Source: Chitinophagaceae bacterium (GTDB lineage Bacteria > Bacteroidota > Bacteroidia > Chitinophagales > Chitinophagaceae). From it: a stretch of DNA of 59,044 nucleotides. The position numbers and the translations under genes were made by a program. The stretch is from NCBI GenBank assembly GCA_016787065.1, contig JAEUVD010000054.1:1-59044 (forward strand), given 5' to 3'. Under the pieces are notes generated by a model. The model made no database searches, was not told the DNA's origin, and worked only from the letters and a program-made list of their open reading frames with translations. The number at the start of each line of letters is the position of its first letter. The first letter of the stretch is position 1. Shown piece after piece: positions 28,361-37,205 of the stretch.

Positions 28361-28795
28361 TATCAGCGCTTCACTTTTAATAATATTGCTCTGATTACCT
28401 GCTTGGTCTTTCAAATAAATATTCCAAATCAGGGTATCGTTCTCCGGATGATTCGCCGTGTCTTTTATTACAAGTGTTGCACAAAGTACATCTACTTGAA
28501 GGGTTCCTTTTAATCCACGTTTAGGTTCAAAACGCTCTGGTATGGTGGGTATGAGGTAGCGAACAGTATCGGAATCTCTGGGATCAACAAAAAATAAATT
28601 TTCACTTTGAAATCCAATGTCACCATCACCGTCTTCAAAATCTATGGTAACACGTAAGGTTGTATCTGAGCCCTGTTTGATCGTATTAAAACCCATATCA
28701 TTAAACGTAATTTTCGGAATCGTTCCGTATTTCGTTATTTTGTTGCACGAAACACTTATCAGTAAAACGGTCGAAAACAAAAGCCATCGCTTCAT
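28349..28795 (-). CDS. Lipoprotein of unknown function
   Basis: 148 residues from ATG 28795 (MKRWLLFSTVLLISVSC, lipobox-like end with lipidated Cys 17). The open frame extends to 28957 but that part overlaps the divergent LuxE-like gene and lacks a signal peptide. The mature part is beta-rich with VTIDFEDGDGDIGF and FVDPRDSDTVRYL, the Asp-rich loop of many Bacteroidota periplasmic lipoproteins. Function unknown. Its start lies 15 bases from the divergent LuxE-like start, so the two promoters must overlap the neighbouring gene. Confidence 0.75.
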   Translation of the reverse strand: MKRWLLFSTVLLISVSCNKITKYGTIPKITFNDMGFNTIKQGSDTTLRVTIDFEDGDGDIGFQSENLFFVDPRDSDTVRYLIPTIPERFEPKRGLKGTLQVDVLCATLVIKDTANHPENDTLIWNIYLKDQAGNQSNIIKSEALILTK

Positions 28796-28809
28796 AATTT
28801 CAAATTTAC

Positions 28810-29802
28810 ATGAATTTTCTACAAAGCAAGTACCAAATCGTTGAAACTTCGCCAAGCAACTTTCAAGAAAAGGCCATGGCGTTGTTTCAATATCAATATG
28901 AACGGAATGCGGTTTATCAAACGTATGCAAACTTGCTTCACAGAACTCCAGATTCAATAACGAATCTTCATCAAATTCCGTTTATACCTGTTTCATTTTT
29001 TAAAACGCATCGGTTCTTGTCGGAACCATTTTATGATGATATGCTCTATTTTGAAAGCAGCACTACCACCAATCAAACTCCCTCTAAACATTATATTTCT
29101 GATCCGGGGTTGTATGAATGCTCATTTATGACAGCTTTCGAGCATTTTTTTGGGACTGCTTCCGACTATTGTATCGTTGGATTACTACCATCTTACCTGG
29201 AACGCGGTCATTCCTCTTTGGTGTACATGGTTGAAGCATTAATTCAACAATCGAAACATCCACTTTCCGGCTTTTATCTTAACAATTATAACGACCTGTA
29301 TCAAGTTTTACAACAGCTTGAATCCCAAAAACAGAAAACACTCGTATTTGGTGTAACCTACGCTTTGCTTGATTTTGCAGAGAAGTTTCCTATTCCATTA
29401 ACCTTTACGCGCATTATTGAAACCGGAGGTATGAAGGGGCGTCGTATTGAATTAACCAGAACAGAAGTACATAATCAACTCAAAACTGCCTTTGCACTCG
29501 ATCAAATTTATTCGGAATATGGTATGACTGAACTCTTATCGCAAGCGTATAGTTTACAAAATGAAGTCTTTGAAGCCCCACCTTGGATGCGGCTGTTTGT
29601 GCGCGAATTGAATGACCCAGCGGCAATTGCTTCGGAAGGGAAAGGGGCAATTAATATTATAGACTTAGCCAACCGACATTCCTGCGCCTTTCTTGCTACC
29701 GACGATTATGGCGAAGTCTTTGAAAACGGAACATTTAAAATTCACGGACGAATTGACCATAGTGAAATTAGAGGCTGCTCCTTACTAACGATTAATGATT
29801 AA
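28810..29802 (+). CDS. LuxE-like acyl-protein synthetase family protein
   Basis: 330 residues. The PF04443 family includes LuxE, which activates fatty acids as acyl-AMP and loads them onto a cysteine for the LuxC reductase. Seen: HQIPFIPVSFFKTHRFLS, LYFESSTTTNQTPSKHYISD (Ser/Thr-rich nucleotide loop), CIVGLLPSYLERGHSSLVYM, RIIETGGMKGRRIELTR, DQIYSEYGMTELLSQAY (adenylate motif) and FLATDDYGEV. No luxC or luciferase gene is present, so bioluminescence is not suggested; Bacteroidota copies probably activate another carboxylate. It converges with icd and overlaps it by 4 bases. Confidence 0.85.
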   Translation: MNFLQSKYQIVETSPSNFQEKAMALFQYQYERNAVYQTYANLLHRTPDSITNLHQIPFIPVSFFKTHRFLSEPFYDDMLYFESSTTTNQTPSKHYISDPGLYECSFMTAFEHFFGTASDYCIVGLLPSYLERGHSSLVYMVEALIQQSKHPLSGFYLNNYNDLYQVLQQLESQKQKTLVFGVTYALLDFAEKFPIPLTFTRIIETGGMKGRRIELTRTEVHNQLKTAFALDQIYSEYGMTELLSQAYSLQNEVFEAPPWMRLFVRELNDPAAIASEGKGAINIIDLANRHSCAFLATDDYGEVFENGTFKIHGRIDHSEIRGCSLLTIND

Positions 29803-31061
29803 AGGTTTTTTATAAGTTCCGTTCCGAACTCGCTGGTTTTCAGCAAAGTAGCCTCCTTCATTAATTTATGAAAATCAATAGTAACTCGTTTGCTTTTTAT
29901 TGTTCGTTCAACCGCATTCGTTATCAGATTGGCCGCTTCTAACCATCCTAAATACTCTAACATCATCACTCCACTTAGTATTACGGATGATGGATTCATA
30001 CTGTCGGTATTAGCAAATCGAGGTGCCGTACCATGCGTTGCTTCAAACACAGCATGTCCAGTATGATAATTAATATTAGCACCGGGTGCAATGCCAATTC
30101 CACCAACTTGTGCCGCCAAAGCATCAGAAATGTAATCTCCATTTAAATTCAAGGTGGCAATTACACTATAGTCTTGAGGGGCAAGCAGTGCTTGTTGTAA
30201 AAAGTTATCGGCAATGGCATCTTTAATAATAACTCGACCTCCGAGGGCAGCAATTTTCATTTCCTCATTTGCAACGGCTTCACCTCGATCTTTTTTTGTT
30301 TGCTCCCATTGTTCCCAAGTGTACACTTTATCGCCGAATTCTCGAGCAGCTAAGGCGTATCCCCAATTTTTGAAAGCGCCTTCGGTGAACTTCATAATAT
30401 TACCCTTATGAACCAAGGTTACACTCGGTAATTTATGCTGAATAGCGTATTCAATGGCACTGCGTATTAATCGTTCACTACCTTCTCTACTCACCGGCTT
30501 TATACCGATAGAACTACTTTCCGGGAAGCGAATATTTTTTACACCCATTTCTTCTTTTAAGAAGCTTAGTACTTTTTCCGCTTCCGGAGTACCTGTCATG
30601 TATTCAATACCGGCATAAATATCTTCTGTATTCTCTCTGAAAATAACCATATCCACTTTTTCAGGATGCCACATGGGAGAAGGAACACCATCAAAATATT
30701 TTACTGGCCGTAAACAAACATATAAATCCAGTTCTTGTCGCAAGGCTACATTCAAACTCCGTATACCACCTCCAACAGGCGTTGTAAGTGGTCCTTTAAT
30801 AGAAACTAAATATTCTTTAAAGGCATTCATCGTTGCTTCAGGCATCCAACTGCCTTGTTCATTATGGGCACGCTCACCGGCTAGCACTTCTAACCATTCA
30901 ATTTTTCTAGTGCCATGGTAGGCCTTTTCCACCGCTGCATCGAAAACACGAACACTGGCTTGCCAAATATCCGGCCCAATACCATCTCCTTGAATAAAAG
31001 GGATAATTGGTTGATCCGGAACTTGCAATTTTCCATTGCTCATAGTGATTTTGTTGCCCAT
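29799..31061 (-). CDS. icd: Isocitrate dehydrogenase (E. coli-type homodimer, probably NADP)
   Basis: 420 residues, close to the 416 of E. coli Icd. Oxidises isocitrate to 2-oxoglutarate in the TCA cycle. Seen: IPFIQGDGIGPDIW, TTPVGGGIRSLNVALRQELD (phosphorylatable Ser and substrate Arg), DMVIFRENTEDIYAGIEY, VHKGNIMKFTEGAFKNWGY, NLNGDYISDALAAQVGG and FEATHGTAPRF. By my hand alignment to E. coli, the cofactor residues K344, Y345, Y391 and R395 appear as R, F, I and K: basic, not the acidic pattern of NAD enzymes, so NADP remains more likely. Expressed from its own promoter. Confidence 0.94.
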   Translation of the reverse strand: MGNKITMSNGKLQVPDQPIIPFIQGDGIGPDIWQASVRVFDAAVEKAYHGTRKIEWLEVLAGERAHNEQGSWMPEATMNAFKEYLVSIKGPLTTPVGGGIRSLNVALRQELDLYVCLRPVKYFDGVPSPMWHPEKVDMVIFRENTEDIYAGIEYMTGTPEAEKVLSFLKEEMGVKNIRFPESSSIGIKPVSREGSERLIRSAIEYAIQHKLPSVTLVHKGNIMKFTEGAFKNWGYALAAREFGDKVYTWEQWEQTKKDRGEAVANEEMKIAALGGRVIIKDAIADNFLQQALLAPQDYSVIATLNLNGDYISDALAAQVGGIGIAPGANINYHTGHAVFEATHGTAPRFANTDSMNPSSVILSGVMMLEYLGWLEAANLITNAVERTIKSKRVTIDFHKLMKEATLLKTSEFGTELIKNL

Positions 31062-31081
31062 CTTGTTTAAAATTTTGCGCG

Positions 31082-31089
31082 CAAATGTA
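31082..31089 (-). promoter_or_regulatory. Promoter -7 element of icd
   Basis: TACATTTG on the minus strand, exact consensus, 20 nt before the icd ATG. Confidence 0.6.
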
Positions 31090-31276
31090 GGTCATTTTAC
31101 GCCACATCAAAGCATGTTCTTCTTCCGAATCGATGCATGTTAAATCAACCTGCTGCTAAAGAAAATACTACATTCCATCCGGAAACTAAGGGTTTTCACC
31201 TATAATATACCGAAGTAATAGCCCATGTTTACCTTATGTATACCATCCGAATTTGGATTCACCTGCTTTCAGCAAC

Positions 31277-31284
31277 TACTTTTA
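31277..31284 (+). promoter_or_regulatory. Possible promoter -7 element of the 293-residue T9SS protein gene
   Basis: TACTTTTA, one mismatch to TAnnTTTG, 15 nt before ATG 31300. Confidence 0.35.
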
Positions 31285-31299
31285 GGAAAATTAAATACC

Positions 31300-32181
31300 A
31301 TGCGAAAATTACTTAACCTTCTTACTTGTTTACTTTTTACTTCTTTTGTTGAAGCACAGATACTTAATCCCGGATTCGAATTATTGAATACCGATAGTAC
31401 GCTGATGAATTGGCATTTTGCAGGCATTCTTTCTATCGGGATGAATGATTCGTTGTTAGACGATGGGTTTATTCTTGGTAAATCTACCGATGCACATAGC
31501 GGACAATATGCGTTGGAATTACGTAACGCGTTTAATATCACAACGAATGCCCCAGTTTATCATGGATCTGTTGTGAATACGCTACCGGATTCTAACCTCT
31601 ATCAAGGTTTTACAACCTTTATACCTATTTCCGGAAAACCAACATCATTGCAGTTTTATTACAAGTTCTCCCAAAATCCATATCAAGATAGTGCCAAGGC
31701 TTGGATCCGTATCTATAATAATGCTCAAATCGAAATTGGATACGCTCAGATTGTCTTTTGGGATCTTGCCCCAAATTACCAATTCATGCAAATACCGATT
31801 ACGTATAACCTTATTAATGGACAACTTGATTCAATTCCGGCCTTTGCCAGTATTGGTTTTAGTAATCTTATTCATATAGCTGCCGGACCTCATGTAGGAC
31901 AACGTACGTTAATTGATGACCTTAGCTTGGGTTTTACGCCCTTATCGGTGCCCGTGCTAACGTCTGATGAAATATTTTGCTTTCCAAATCCGGTTCGGAA
32001 CACTTTATTTATACAAAATACCGAACCTGCTGTATCGAAAACGTTGTATAACCAAATTGGCCAGCAAATAATCGAAACCACTGGTAATCAGATAAATGTG
32101 AGTGAGTTGACAACAGGTATCTACTTTCTTCGACTGAATTCGAATAGTAAGCAAGAAATTATTCCAATAATAAAAGAATAG
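31300..32181 (+). CDS. Secreted protein with type A T9SS sorting domain
   Basis: 293 residues from ATG 31300 (MRKLLNLLTCLLFTSFVEAQ, signal peptide); the frame can be extended to 31225 but has no signal there. The mature part ILNPGFELLNTDSTLMNWHF and LQFYYKFSQNPYQDSAKAWI looks like a single jelly-roll, carbohydrate-binding-like or concanavalin-like domain (about 20-215), followed by the sorting domain EIFCFPNPVRNTLFIQN ... NVSELTTGIYFLRLNSN. It is likely a secreted or surface-bound single-domain protein; ligand unknown. Placed alone between icd (divergent) and acpP. Confidence 0.8.
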   Translation: MRKLLNLLTCLLFTSFVEAQILNPGFELLNTDSTLMNWHFAGILSIGMNDSLLDDGFILGKSTDAHSGQYALELRNAFNITTNAPVYHGSVVNTLPDSNLYQGFTTFIPISGKPTSLQFYYKFSQNPYQDSAKAWIRIYNNAQIEIGYAQIVFWDLAPNYQFMQIPITYNLINGQLDSIPAFASIGFSNLIHIAAGPHVGQRTLIDDLSLGFTPLSVPVLTSDEIFCFPNPVRNTLFIQNTEPAVSKTLYNQIGQQIIETTGNQINVSELTTGIYFLRLNSNSKQEIIPIIKE

Positions 32182-32186
32182 GGGAA

Positions 32187-32220
32187 AGTAATAGCGTATC
32201 TCGCTTACCCGTGATTTTTT
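32187..32220 (+). terminator. Possible terminator after the T9SS protein gene
   Basis: An interrupted stem (GTAA..GCG with CGC-TTAC, loop TATCT, then CCC opposite upstream GGG) is followed by a run of six T. The bulges make it weaker than the ndk terminator. Confidence 0.35.
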
Positions 32221-32330
32221 AAGAATTGAAACATTATGTTTGGGTGAAAGGAAAACGTAGGTGAATTGTACGCAATACAAGGTAGGCTCTCCACAATTTA
32301 TTCACTTTTGGAACAAAAAGGCTTTTACTC

Positions 32331-32360
32331 TTGACAAATTGCTCGAAAAAATTATTTTTG
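32331..32360 (+). promoter_or_regulatory. Promoter of acpP-fabF with both elements
   Basis: TTG at 32331-32333, a 19-nt spacer, and TATTTTTG at 32353-32360 match the Bacteroidota -33/-7 promoter model fully. The leader to the acpP ATG is 18 nt. Confidence 0.75.
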
Positions 32361-32378
32361 CACTCTAAATTTTTACAA

Positions 32379-32615
32379 ATGTCAGAAATAGCAGCTCGTG
32401 TTAAAAAAATCATTGTTGACAAATTAGGTGTTGACGAATCAGAAGTTGTAAACGAAGCAAGTTTTACAAACGATTTAGGAGCAGATTCTTTGGACACGGT
32501 AGAATTAATCATGGAATTTGAAAAAGAATTTAATATTTCAATTCCTGATGAGCAAGCTGAAACCATTTCTACGGTTGGTCAGGCTGTAGCTTACCTCGAA
32601 GAATACGCTAAATAA
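32379..32615 (+). CDS. acpP: Acyl carrier protein
   Basis: 78 residues from ATG 32379; the longer frame from 32331 would place the promoter inside the gene. Carries growing acyl chains in fatty acid synthesis on a 4'-phosphopantetheine attached to Ser 37 in GADSLDTVELIM. The protein is acidic (DESEVVNEASFTNDLG, EFEKEFNISIPDEQAE) as expected. It precedes fabF by 26 bases in the standard acpP-fabF order. Confidence 0.97.
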   Translation: MSEIAARVKKIIVDKLGVDESEVVNEASFTNDLGADSLDTVELIMEFEKEFNISIPDEQAETISTVGQAVAYLEEYAK

Positions 32616-32641
32616 TTATCTCCACCGGATTAACTATTTTG

Positions 32642-33892
32642 ATGGAATTAAAACGTGTTGTTGTTACCGGCTTAGGGGCTCTTACGCCTATCGGGAATAA
32701 CGTAGAAGCTTATTGGAATGGCCTCGTGAACGGGGTATCTGGCGCTGATGCCATTACATTGTTTGATGCTACCAAATTTAAAACACGCTTTGCTTGTGAA
32801 GTTAAAAATTTTAATCCGGAGGATTTTTTAGACAAAAAAGAAGCGCGTAAACTAGATCGATTCTCGCAATTGGCTATAGTTAGCAGCGATCAGGCTATTC
32901 TTGATGCCGGCTTAGTAGATAACGATGCGGTAAATAAGGACCGTATCGGTGTTATTTGGGCTTCTGGTATTGGAGGTATTGGAACCTTCTTTGAAGAAAT
33001 GAAAGGTTTCTTTGCCGGCGATGGAACACCACGTTTTAATCCGTTCTTCATTCCTAAAATGATTTCCGATATTGCGTCGGGTCATATTTCCATGAAGTAT
33101 GGTTTTCGCGGCCCAAATTATTGTACCGTTAGTGCCTGTGCTTCATCTTCTCATGCATTAATTGATGCCTCTCATTTTATTCGTTTAGGAAAAGCCGATG
33201 TAATTGTTTGTGGCGGTTCCGAAGCAGCTGTTACACCTCCGGGCGTTGGCGGTTTCAATGCTATGAAGGCTTTAAGCGAACGGAATGAGGAAGCAAAAAC
33301 AGCCAGTCGGCCATTCGATAAAGGTCGTGATGGATTTGTACTTGGCGAAGGCGGAGGTGCTATTGTATTAGAAGAATACGAACATGCAAAAGCGCGTGGC
33401 GCTAAAATATATGCTGAGTTAGTTGGCTCGGCTTGTTCGGCAGATGCACATCATATAACGGCACCGCACCCTGAGGGTTTAGGAGTTATGTTGGTAATGA
33501 ATAATGCCTTACAAGATGCAGGTATGAACCCTTCTGAAATAGATTATATCAATGTTCATGGAACATCTACTCCGCTTGGAGATATTGCTGAAGTAACTGC
33601 CATTCAACGTGTATTTGGCGATCATGCTTACAATATGAATATTTCTTCTACTAAATCAATGACCGGTCATTTACTCGGTGCGGCAGGAGCCATTGAAGCG
33701 ATCGCTTCCATTTTAGCCGTTAAACATGATTTGGTTCCACCAACGATTAATCATTTTGAAGATGATGATCAGTTGGATCCTAAATTGAATTTTACCTTTC
33801 ATAAAGCACAGCAGCGAACTGTAAATGCTGCTTTAAGTAATACGTTCGGTTTCGGCGGACATAACGCTACGGTTATTTTCAAAAAAGTATAA
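32642..33892 (+). CDS. fabF: 3-oxoacyl-[acyl-carrier-protein] synthase II
   Basis: 416 residues from ATG 32642; the TTG just before it is not needed. Elongates acyl-ACP with malonyl-ACP. The catalytic triad is visible: Cys 166 in VSACASSSHAL, His in NVHGTSTPLGD, and His in KSMTGHLLGAAG; the Lys of SSTKSMTG is also present. N-terminal VVVTGLGALTPIGNN and C-terminal NTFGFGGHNATVIF are typical. In many Bacteroidota rnc follows; here a secreted peptidase gene comes next after 239 bases. Confidence 0.97.
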   Translation: MELKRVVVTGLGALTPIGNNVEAYWNGLVNGVSGADAITLFDATKFKTRFACEVKNFNPEDFLDKKEARKLDRFSQLAIVSSDQAILDAGLVDNDAVNKDRIGVIWASGIGGIGTFFEEMKGFFAGDGTPRFNPFFIPKMISDIASGHISMKYGFRGPNYCTVSACASSSHALIDASHFIRLGKADVIVCGGSEAAVTPPGVGGFNAMKALSERNEEAKTASRPFDKGRDGFVLGEGGGAIVLEEYEHAKARGAKIYAELVGSACSADAHHITAPHPEGLGVMLVMNNALQDAGMNPSEIDYINVHGTSTPLGDIAEVTAIQRVFGDHAYNMNISSTKSMTGHLLGAAGAIEAIASILAVKHDLVPPTINHFEDDDQLDPKLNFTFHKAQQRTVNAALSNTFGFGGHNATVIFKKV

Positions 33893-34131
33893 TTTAATTT
33901 CCTCGTTTTTCAGTTTTATGTGAAAAGGAAACCTTGTTACGTTTCCAAATGATAGTTGTGTTTAGATAGAAAGGAATGTGATTCATTGATTTTATTAAAA
34001 ACTATCCAGACTTTACTTGAATTAGTCTTGATGAAACCTGTTAGTTTGTAACAGTAACATGGTTTTTTAAATTAATTTCGTTTTGAAAATATGATTTAGG
34101 CTGAAGCCTTGAAACTCTTAAACTATAACCT

Positions 34132-35751
34132 ATGATATATAATAACCTCACAAAAATTTTAGCCTTATTGCTATGTTCATTTCAATTAAATGCTCAAAAA
34201 AATTCCTTACCAAAAGGAGGTGGAGAATATAAACATCCTGTTGACCATTGCATCTCCGAAACTAAACACGAAGAAATAGTTCAAAAATTAGAATTTTCGA
34301 AACGTGAACTCTACAGTAAAAAAGTACTTCCTCTTCCTAAAAAAGTAAGAAGTGTTCCTTTACAATGGCCTTTACAACAGGCGAGTGGATTTAACTACTG
34401 CGGCTATTATGGCATCAGTAATTTTGTTGATCACAACACCAGTTATCCGAATCAACTACAAGATTATAATTGTGGAACAAGAACGTATGATTTAAGTTCA
34501 GGTTATAACCATCAAGGTACCGATATCTTTCTTTGGCCTTTTTCATGGAATATGGTGAATGATAATCAGGTTGAAGTAATTGCTGCTGCTCCAGGTGTGA
34601 TTATTGGAAAAGATGATGGTAACCCACACACCAATTGTGATTTTTCAAACCCGAATTGGAATGCTGTGTATGTGCAACACCTTGACGGCTCCGTAGCGTG
34701 GTATGGCCACATGAAGAATGGAAGTTTAACCACAAAACCTGTTGGAGCCTCCGTAGTGTTAGGTGAAAAATTAGGAATTGTTGCAAGTTCGGGTTCATCA
34801 ACAGGTCCTCATCTTCATTTTGAATTGTATAATGCAGCCAATCAATTAGTAGATCCTTATCAAGGTACTTGTAATGCAATTTCGGGATGGTGGACAACTC
34901 AGAAGCCGTACTTTGAAAGTAGTGTGAATGCAGCCTTCACCCATAATGCCGCACCTGTTTTTAATGCTTGTCCGAATCCGGATAATACGAATATCGATGT
35001 TAATTTTCAGCCAGGTGATGTTATCTATTTTGCCGGATATTATCACGATCAAGTAAATGGCTCGGTGGCAACGTACACGATTACACGACCCGACAATTCA
35101 ATTTTCGCAACATGGACTCAAACGTTCAATACATTTTACAGTGCGTCTTATTGGTATTGGTGGGATAATTTACCCTTGAATGCTCCGGCTGGTGTTTGGA
35201 ATTTTAGTATTTCTTATCAAGGACAAACGTGTAATCAACCTTTTCAAGTAGGAGGTAGTTTTCCTTTGAATATAGCTACGATTCAACTACAAGCTTTTCA
35301 ACAGCAAGATTATAATAAGTTGTTTTGGCAAGTAACTGACCGAAGTGAAGAAATCCTATTTTATGAAGTAGAGCAATCCGAAGACGGAGTCCATTTTTCA
35401 ACATTTAAAACGATACAATCCAATAATGAAAGTGAATTTCATGTGGAAGATTATACATCAGCTGCCTTAACCTATTATCGAGTTCATGTGCATTACAGCG
35501 ATTACACAACTTTATACTCAAACGTAGTGACAGTTAGAAGAAGGCTTATTCCTGAGATTGAAGTTTATCCTAATCCTTCGCATTCCACGATTCACGTATT
35601 GAATGCTGATGGAAAAGAAAAGGTGTTGTATAACTACTTAGGACAAGAACTTCTGCGTTCAGTGTCGGATATTTTATTTGTAGAAACTCTTCCGGAAGGT
35701 GTTTATATGCTACGATGCGGGCCACATAGTTGCACGGTGGTAATTCGATAG
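34132..35751 (+). CDS. Secreted M23 metallopeptidase with type A T9SS sorting domain
   Basis: 539 residues. Signal peptide MIYNNLTKILALLLCSFQLNA; N-terminal region (about 22-80); M23/LytM domain (about 115-245) with HQGTDIF (His 127, Asp 131), YGHM (His 193) and GPHLHFEL (His 227, His 229), the zinc ligands and catalytic residues of the family; a beta-sandwich (about 270-375, FQPGDVIYFAGYYHD, PAGVWNFSISYQG); a second beta domain with EVEQSEDGVHFSTF; and the sorting domain EIEVYPNPSHSTIHVLN to the end. M23 enzymes cut Gly-rich or peptidoglycan cross-bridge peptides; as a T9SS cargo it acts outside the cell, perhaps against other bacteria. Its own promoter is unclear. Confidence 0.92.
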   Translation: MIYNNLTKILALLLCSFQLNAQKNSLPKGGGEYKHPVDHCISETKHEEIVQKLEFSKRELYSKKVLPLPKKVRSVPLQWPLQQASGFNYCGYYGISNFVDHNTSYPNQLQDYNCGTRTYDLSSGYNHQGTDIFLWPFSWNMVNDNQVEVIAAAPGVIIGKDDGNPHTNCDFSNPNWNAVYVQHLDGSVAWYGHMKNGSLTTKPVGASVVLGEKLGIVASSGSSTGPHLHFELYNAANQLVDPYQGTCNAISGWWTTQKPYFESSVNAAFTHNAAPVFNACPNPDNTNIDVNFQPGDVIYFAGYYHDQVNGSVATYTITRPDNSIFATWTQTFNTFYSASYWYWWDNLPLNAPAGVWNFSISYQGQTCNQPFQVGGSFPLNIATIQLQAFQQQDYNKLFWQVTDRSEEILFYEVEQSEDGVHFSTFKTIQSNNESEFHVEDYTSAALTYYRVHVHYSDYTTLYSNVVTVRRRLIPEIEVYPNPSHSTIHVLNADGKEKVLYNYLGQELLRSVSDILFVETLPEGVYMLRCGPHSCTVVIR

Positions 35752-35838
35752 AATTTTATCGTTTTTGAATTTCAGTCAAAGAATGGAATAGTTTGTAAAT
35801 AATACTAATTAATATTTCAATAAATCCTGAAAGTTTAA

Positions 35839-35846
35839 TACTTTTG
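35839..35846 (+). promoter_or_regulatory. Promoter -7 element of the GbsR-like operon, 4 nt before ATG
   Basis: TACTTTTG, exact consensus, separated from ATG 35851 by CATT only. It predicts a leaderless regulator mRNA. Confidence 0.65.
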
Positions 35847-35850
35847 CATT

Positions 35851-36351
35851 ATGAAACTCACAGAAGCAAAAGAACAATTTACACAGTTATGGGGTGCCTT
35901 AGGAAGTGGTTGGGGAATTAATAGAACGATGGCTCAAGTACACGCGTTATTATTAATCAGTGAAGAATCATTATCCACGGAAGACATCATGACTCAGTTA
36001 TCTATTTCACGAGGTAATGCCAACATGAACCTTCGCGAACTGATGAACTGGAATCTAGTTTATAAGGATATTAAAGCCGGTGAACGTAAGGAATTTTTTA
36101 AAGCCGAAAAAGATATCTGGGAAGTTGCTAAACGTATCGCCCGAGAACGTAAACGCCGGGAAATACAACCCTTAATAGCTTCATTAAATGTGCTTACAGA
36201 TGTTGACGAATCGAATAAAGAGGCGAAGAGTTTCATTCAAACCGTTAATAATATCCATCAAGTAGTTACTAAAATGGATGCAGCGGTGGATACCCTTATC
36301 AAAGTAGAGGAAAACAAATTTTTCGGTACCATCGTTAAAATGTTCAAATAG
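35851..36351 (+). CDS. GbsR/MarR family transcriptional regulator
   Basis: 166 residues. A winged-helix regulator: LTEAKEQFTQLWGALGSGWGIN, then the helix-turn-helix STEDIMTQLSISRGNANMNLRELMNWNLV (split here at residues 42-70), the wing KDIKAGERKEFFKAEKD, and a C-terminal dimerisation helix region. GbsR members control osmoprotectant genes in Bacillus; Bacteroidota homologues have no assigned ligand. It leads a unit with a DCC-membrane protein (14-base gap) and a TIGR01777 epimerase (4-base overlap), which it probably regulates. Confidence 0.88.
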   Translation: MKLTEAKEQFTQLWGALGSGWGINRTMAQVHALLLISEESLSTEDIMTQLSISRGNANMNLRELMNWNLVYKDIKAGERKEFFKAEKDIWEVAKRIARERKRREIQPLIASLNVLTDVDESNKEAKSFIQTVNNIHQVVTKMDAAVDTLIKVEENKFFGTIVKMFK

Positions 36352-36365
36352 TTAAAAACCGTTTT

Positions 36366-37205
36366 ATGAACACCCTTAAAGGACATCTTTTGTTATATGA
36401 TAAAGATTGTCCTCTTTGTGCAAAATACACTTCCTGGTTTGTAACCTATCATTGGCTCGATAAAAGCAGCAGAGTTGCTTACCAAGATGTTCCGCAAAAC
36501 CAATTTCCGAACGTAGATTTTTCTATGGCTCAAGATAAAATAGCCTTAGTAAATAGTAACAATGGCGAAGTTAGCTACGGCATTGATGCTTTAAACAAGG
36601 TATTAGGGAATTCATTTCCCTTTATATCATCTTGTTTGAAATTCAAACCGCTCTATGGGTTCATGACCCAATTGTATGCTTTTATTTCCATGAATCGTAA
36701 AGTGTTTATTCCTGTTTCTTGTAGTCAACTTAATTCATGCAATCCTTCAAGGCATTGGTTTTGGCGTTGGACGTTCGTTTTTCTATTTCTAACGTTAGGC
36801 GTTTTGCTTTTTCATTTTTCTAACTTTTTGAATACTGGCTTATTTCAGGGTTATGAAGTGCTTCAATCTATCATCATTTTTAGCATACCCTTACTCATTC
36901 AATACCTTGTTTGTACTTTATTGAAGGAACATAACTATTATGATTATGTAGGCCATTATGCTATGATACATTTTCAAGCCAGTTTGGTTCTGTTTGTACT
37001 AGGTATCGTTTTTCATTGTATTAGCCCTTCGATTGCGATGAGCAATTACATGCTTTATGTAAACGGAATTCTCTTGTTTACATTTCTATTCCTTTCGTTT
37101 CTTCATTACAGACGAATGCGAAAAGCTGAACTTTCTTCGATTCTCACCATAACATTTATTCTTTCTTATATATTCATTCTTATCATCCTAAATTATCTAC
37201 AATGA
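36366..37205 (+). CDS. DCC-family thiol-disulfide oxidoreductase fused to a membrane domain
   Basis: 279 residues. The N-terminal domain (about 1-120) has the DCC family signature LLYDKDCPLCAKYTSWF with a CPLC redox pair and YGIDALNKVL; the family name comes from this DxxCxxC block. From about residue 130 it has about five hydrophobic helices (WTFVFLFLTLGVLLFHF; IIIFSIPLLIQYLVC; FQASLVLFVLGIVFHCI; LLFTFLFLSFLHY; ITFILSYIFILIILNYL). It may exchange disulfides at the cytoplasmic face of the membrane. The fusion to this kind of membrane region is noted below. The stop overlaps the next gene by 4 bases. Confidence 0.8.
   Translation: MNTLKGHLLLYDKDCPLCAKYTSWFVTYHWLDKSSRVAYQDVPQNQFPNVDFSMAQDKIALVNSNNGEVSYGIDALNKVLGNSFPFISSCLKFKPLYGFMTQLYAFISMNRKVFIPVSCSQLNSCNPSRHWFWRWTFVFLFLTLGVLLFHFSNFLNTGLFQGYEVLQSIIIFSIPLLIQYLVCTLLKEHNYYDYVGHYAMIHFQASLVLFVLGIVFHCISPSIAMSNYMLYVNGILLFTFLFLSFLHYRRMRKAELSSILTITFILSYIFILIILNYLQ

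Noticed and set aside
33926..33945. Hairpin GGAAAC/GTTTCC after fabF
   Set aside because: Only 6 bp and no T run follows; not a convincing terminator.
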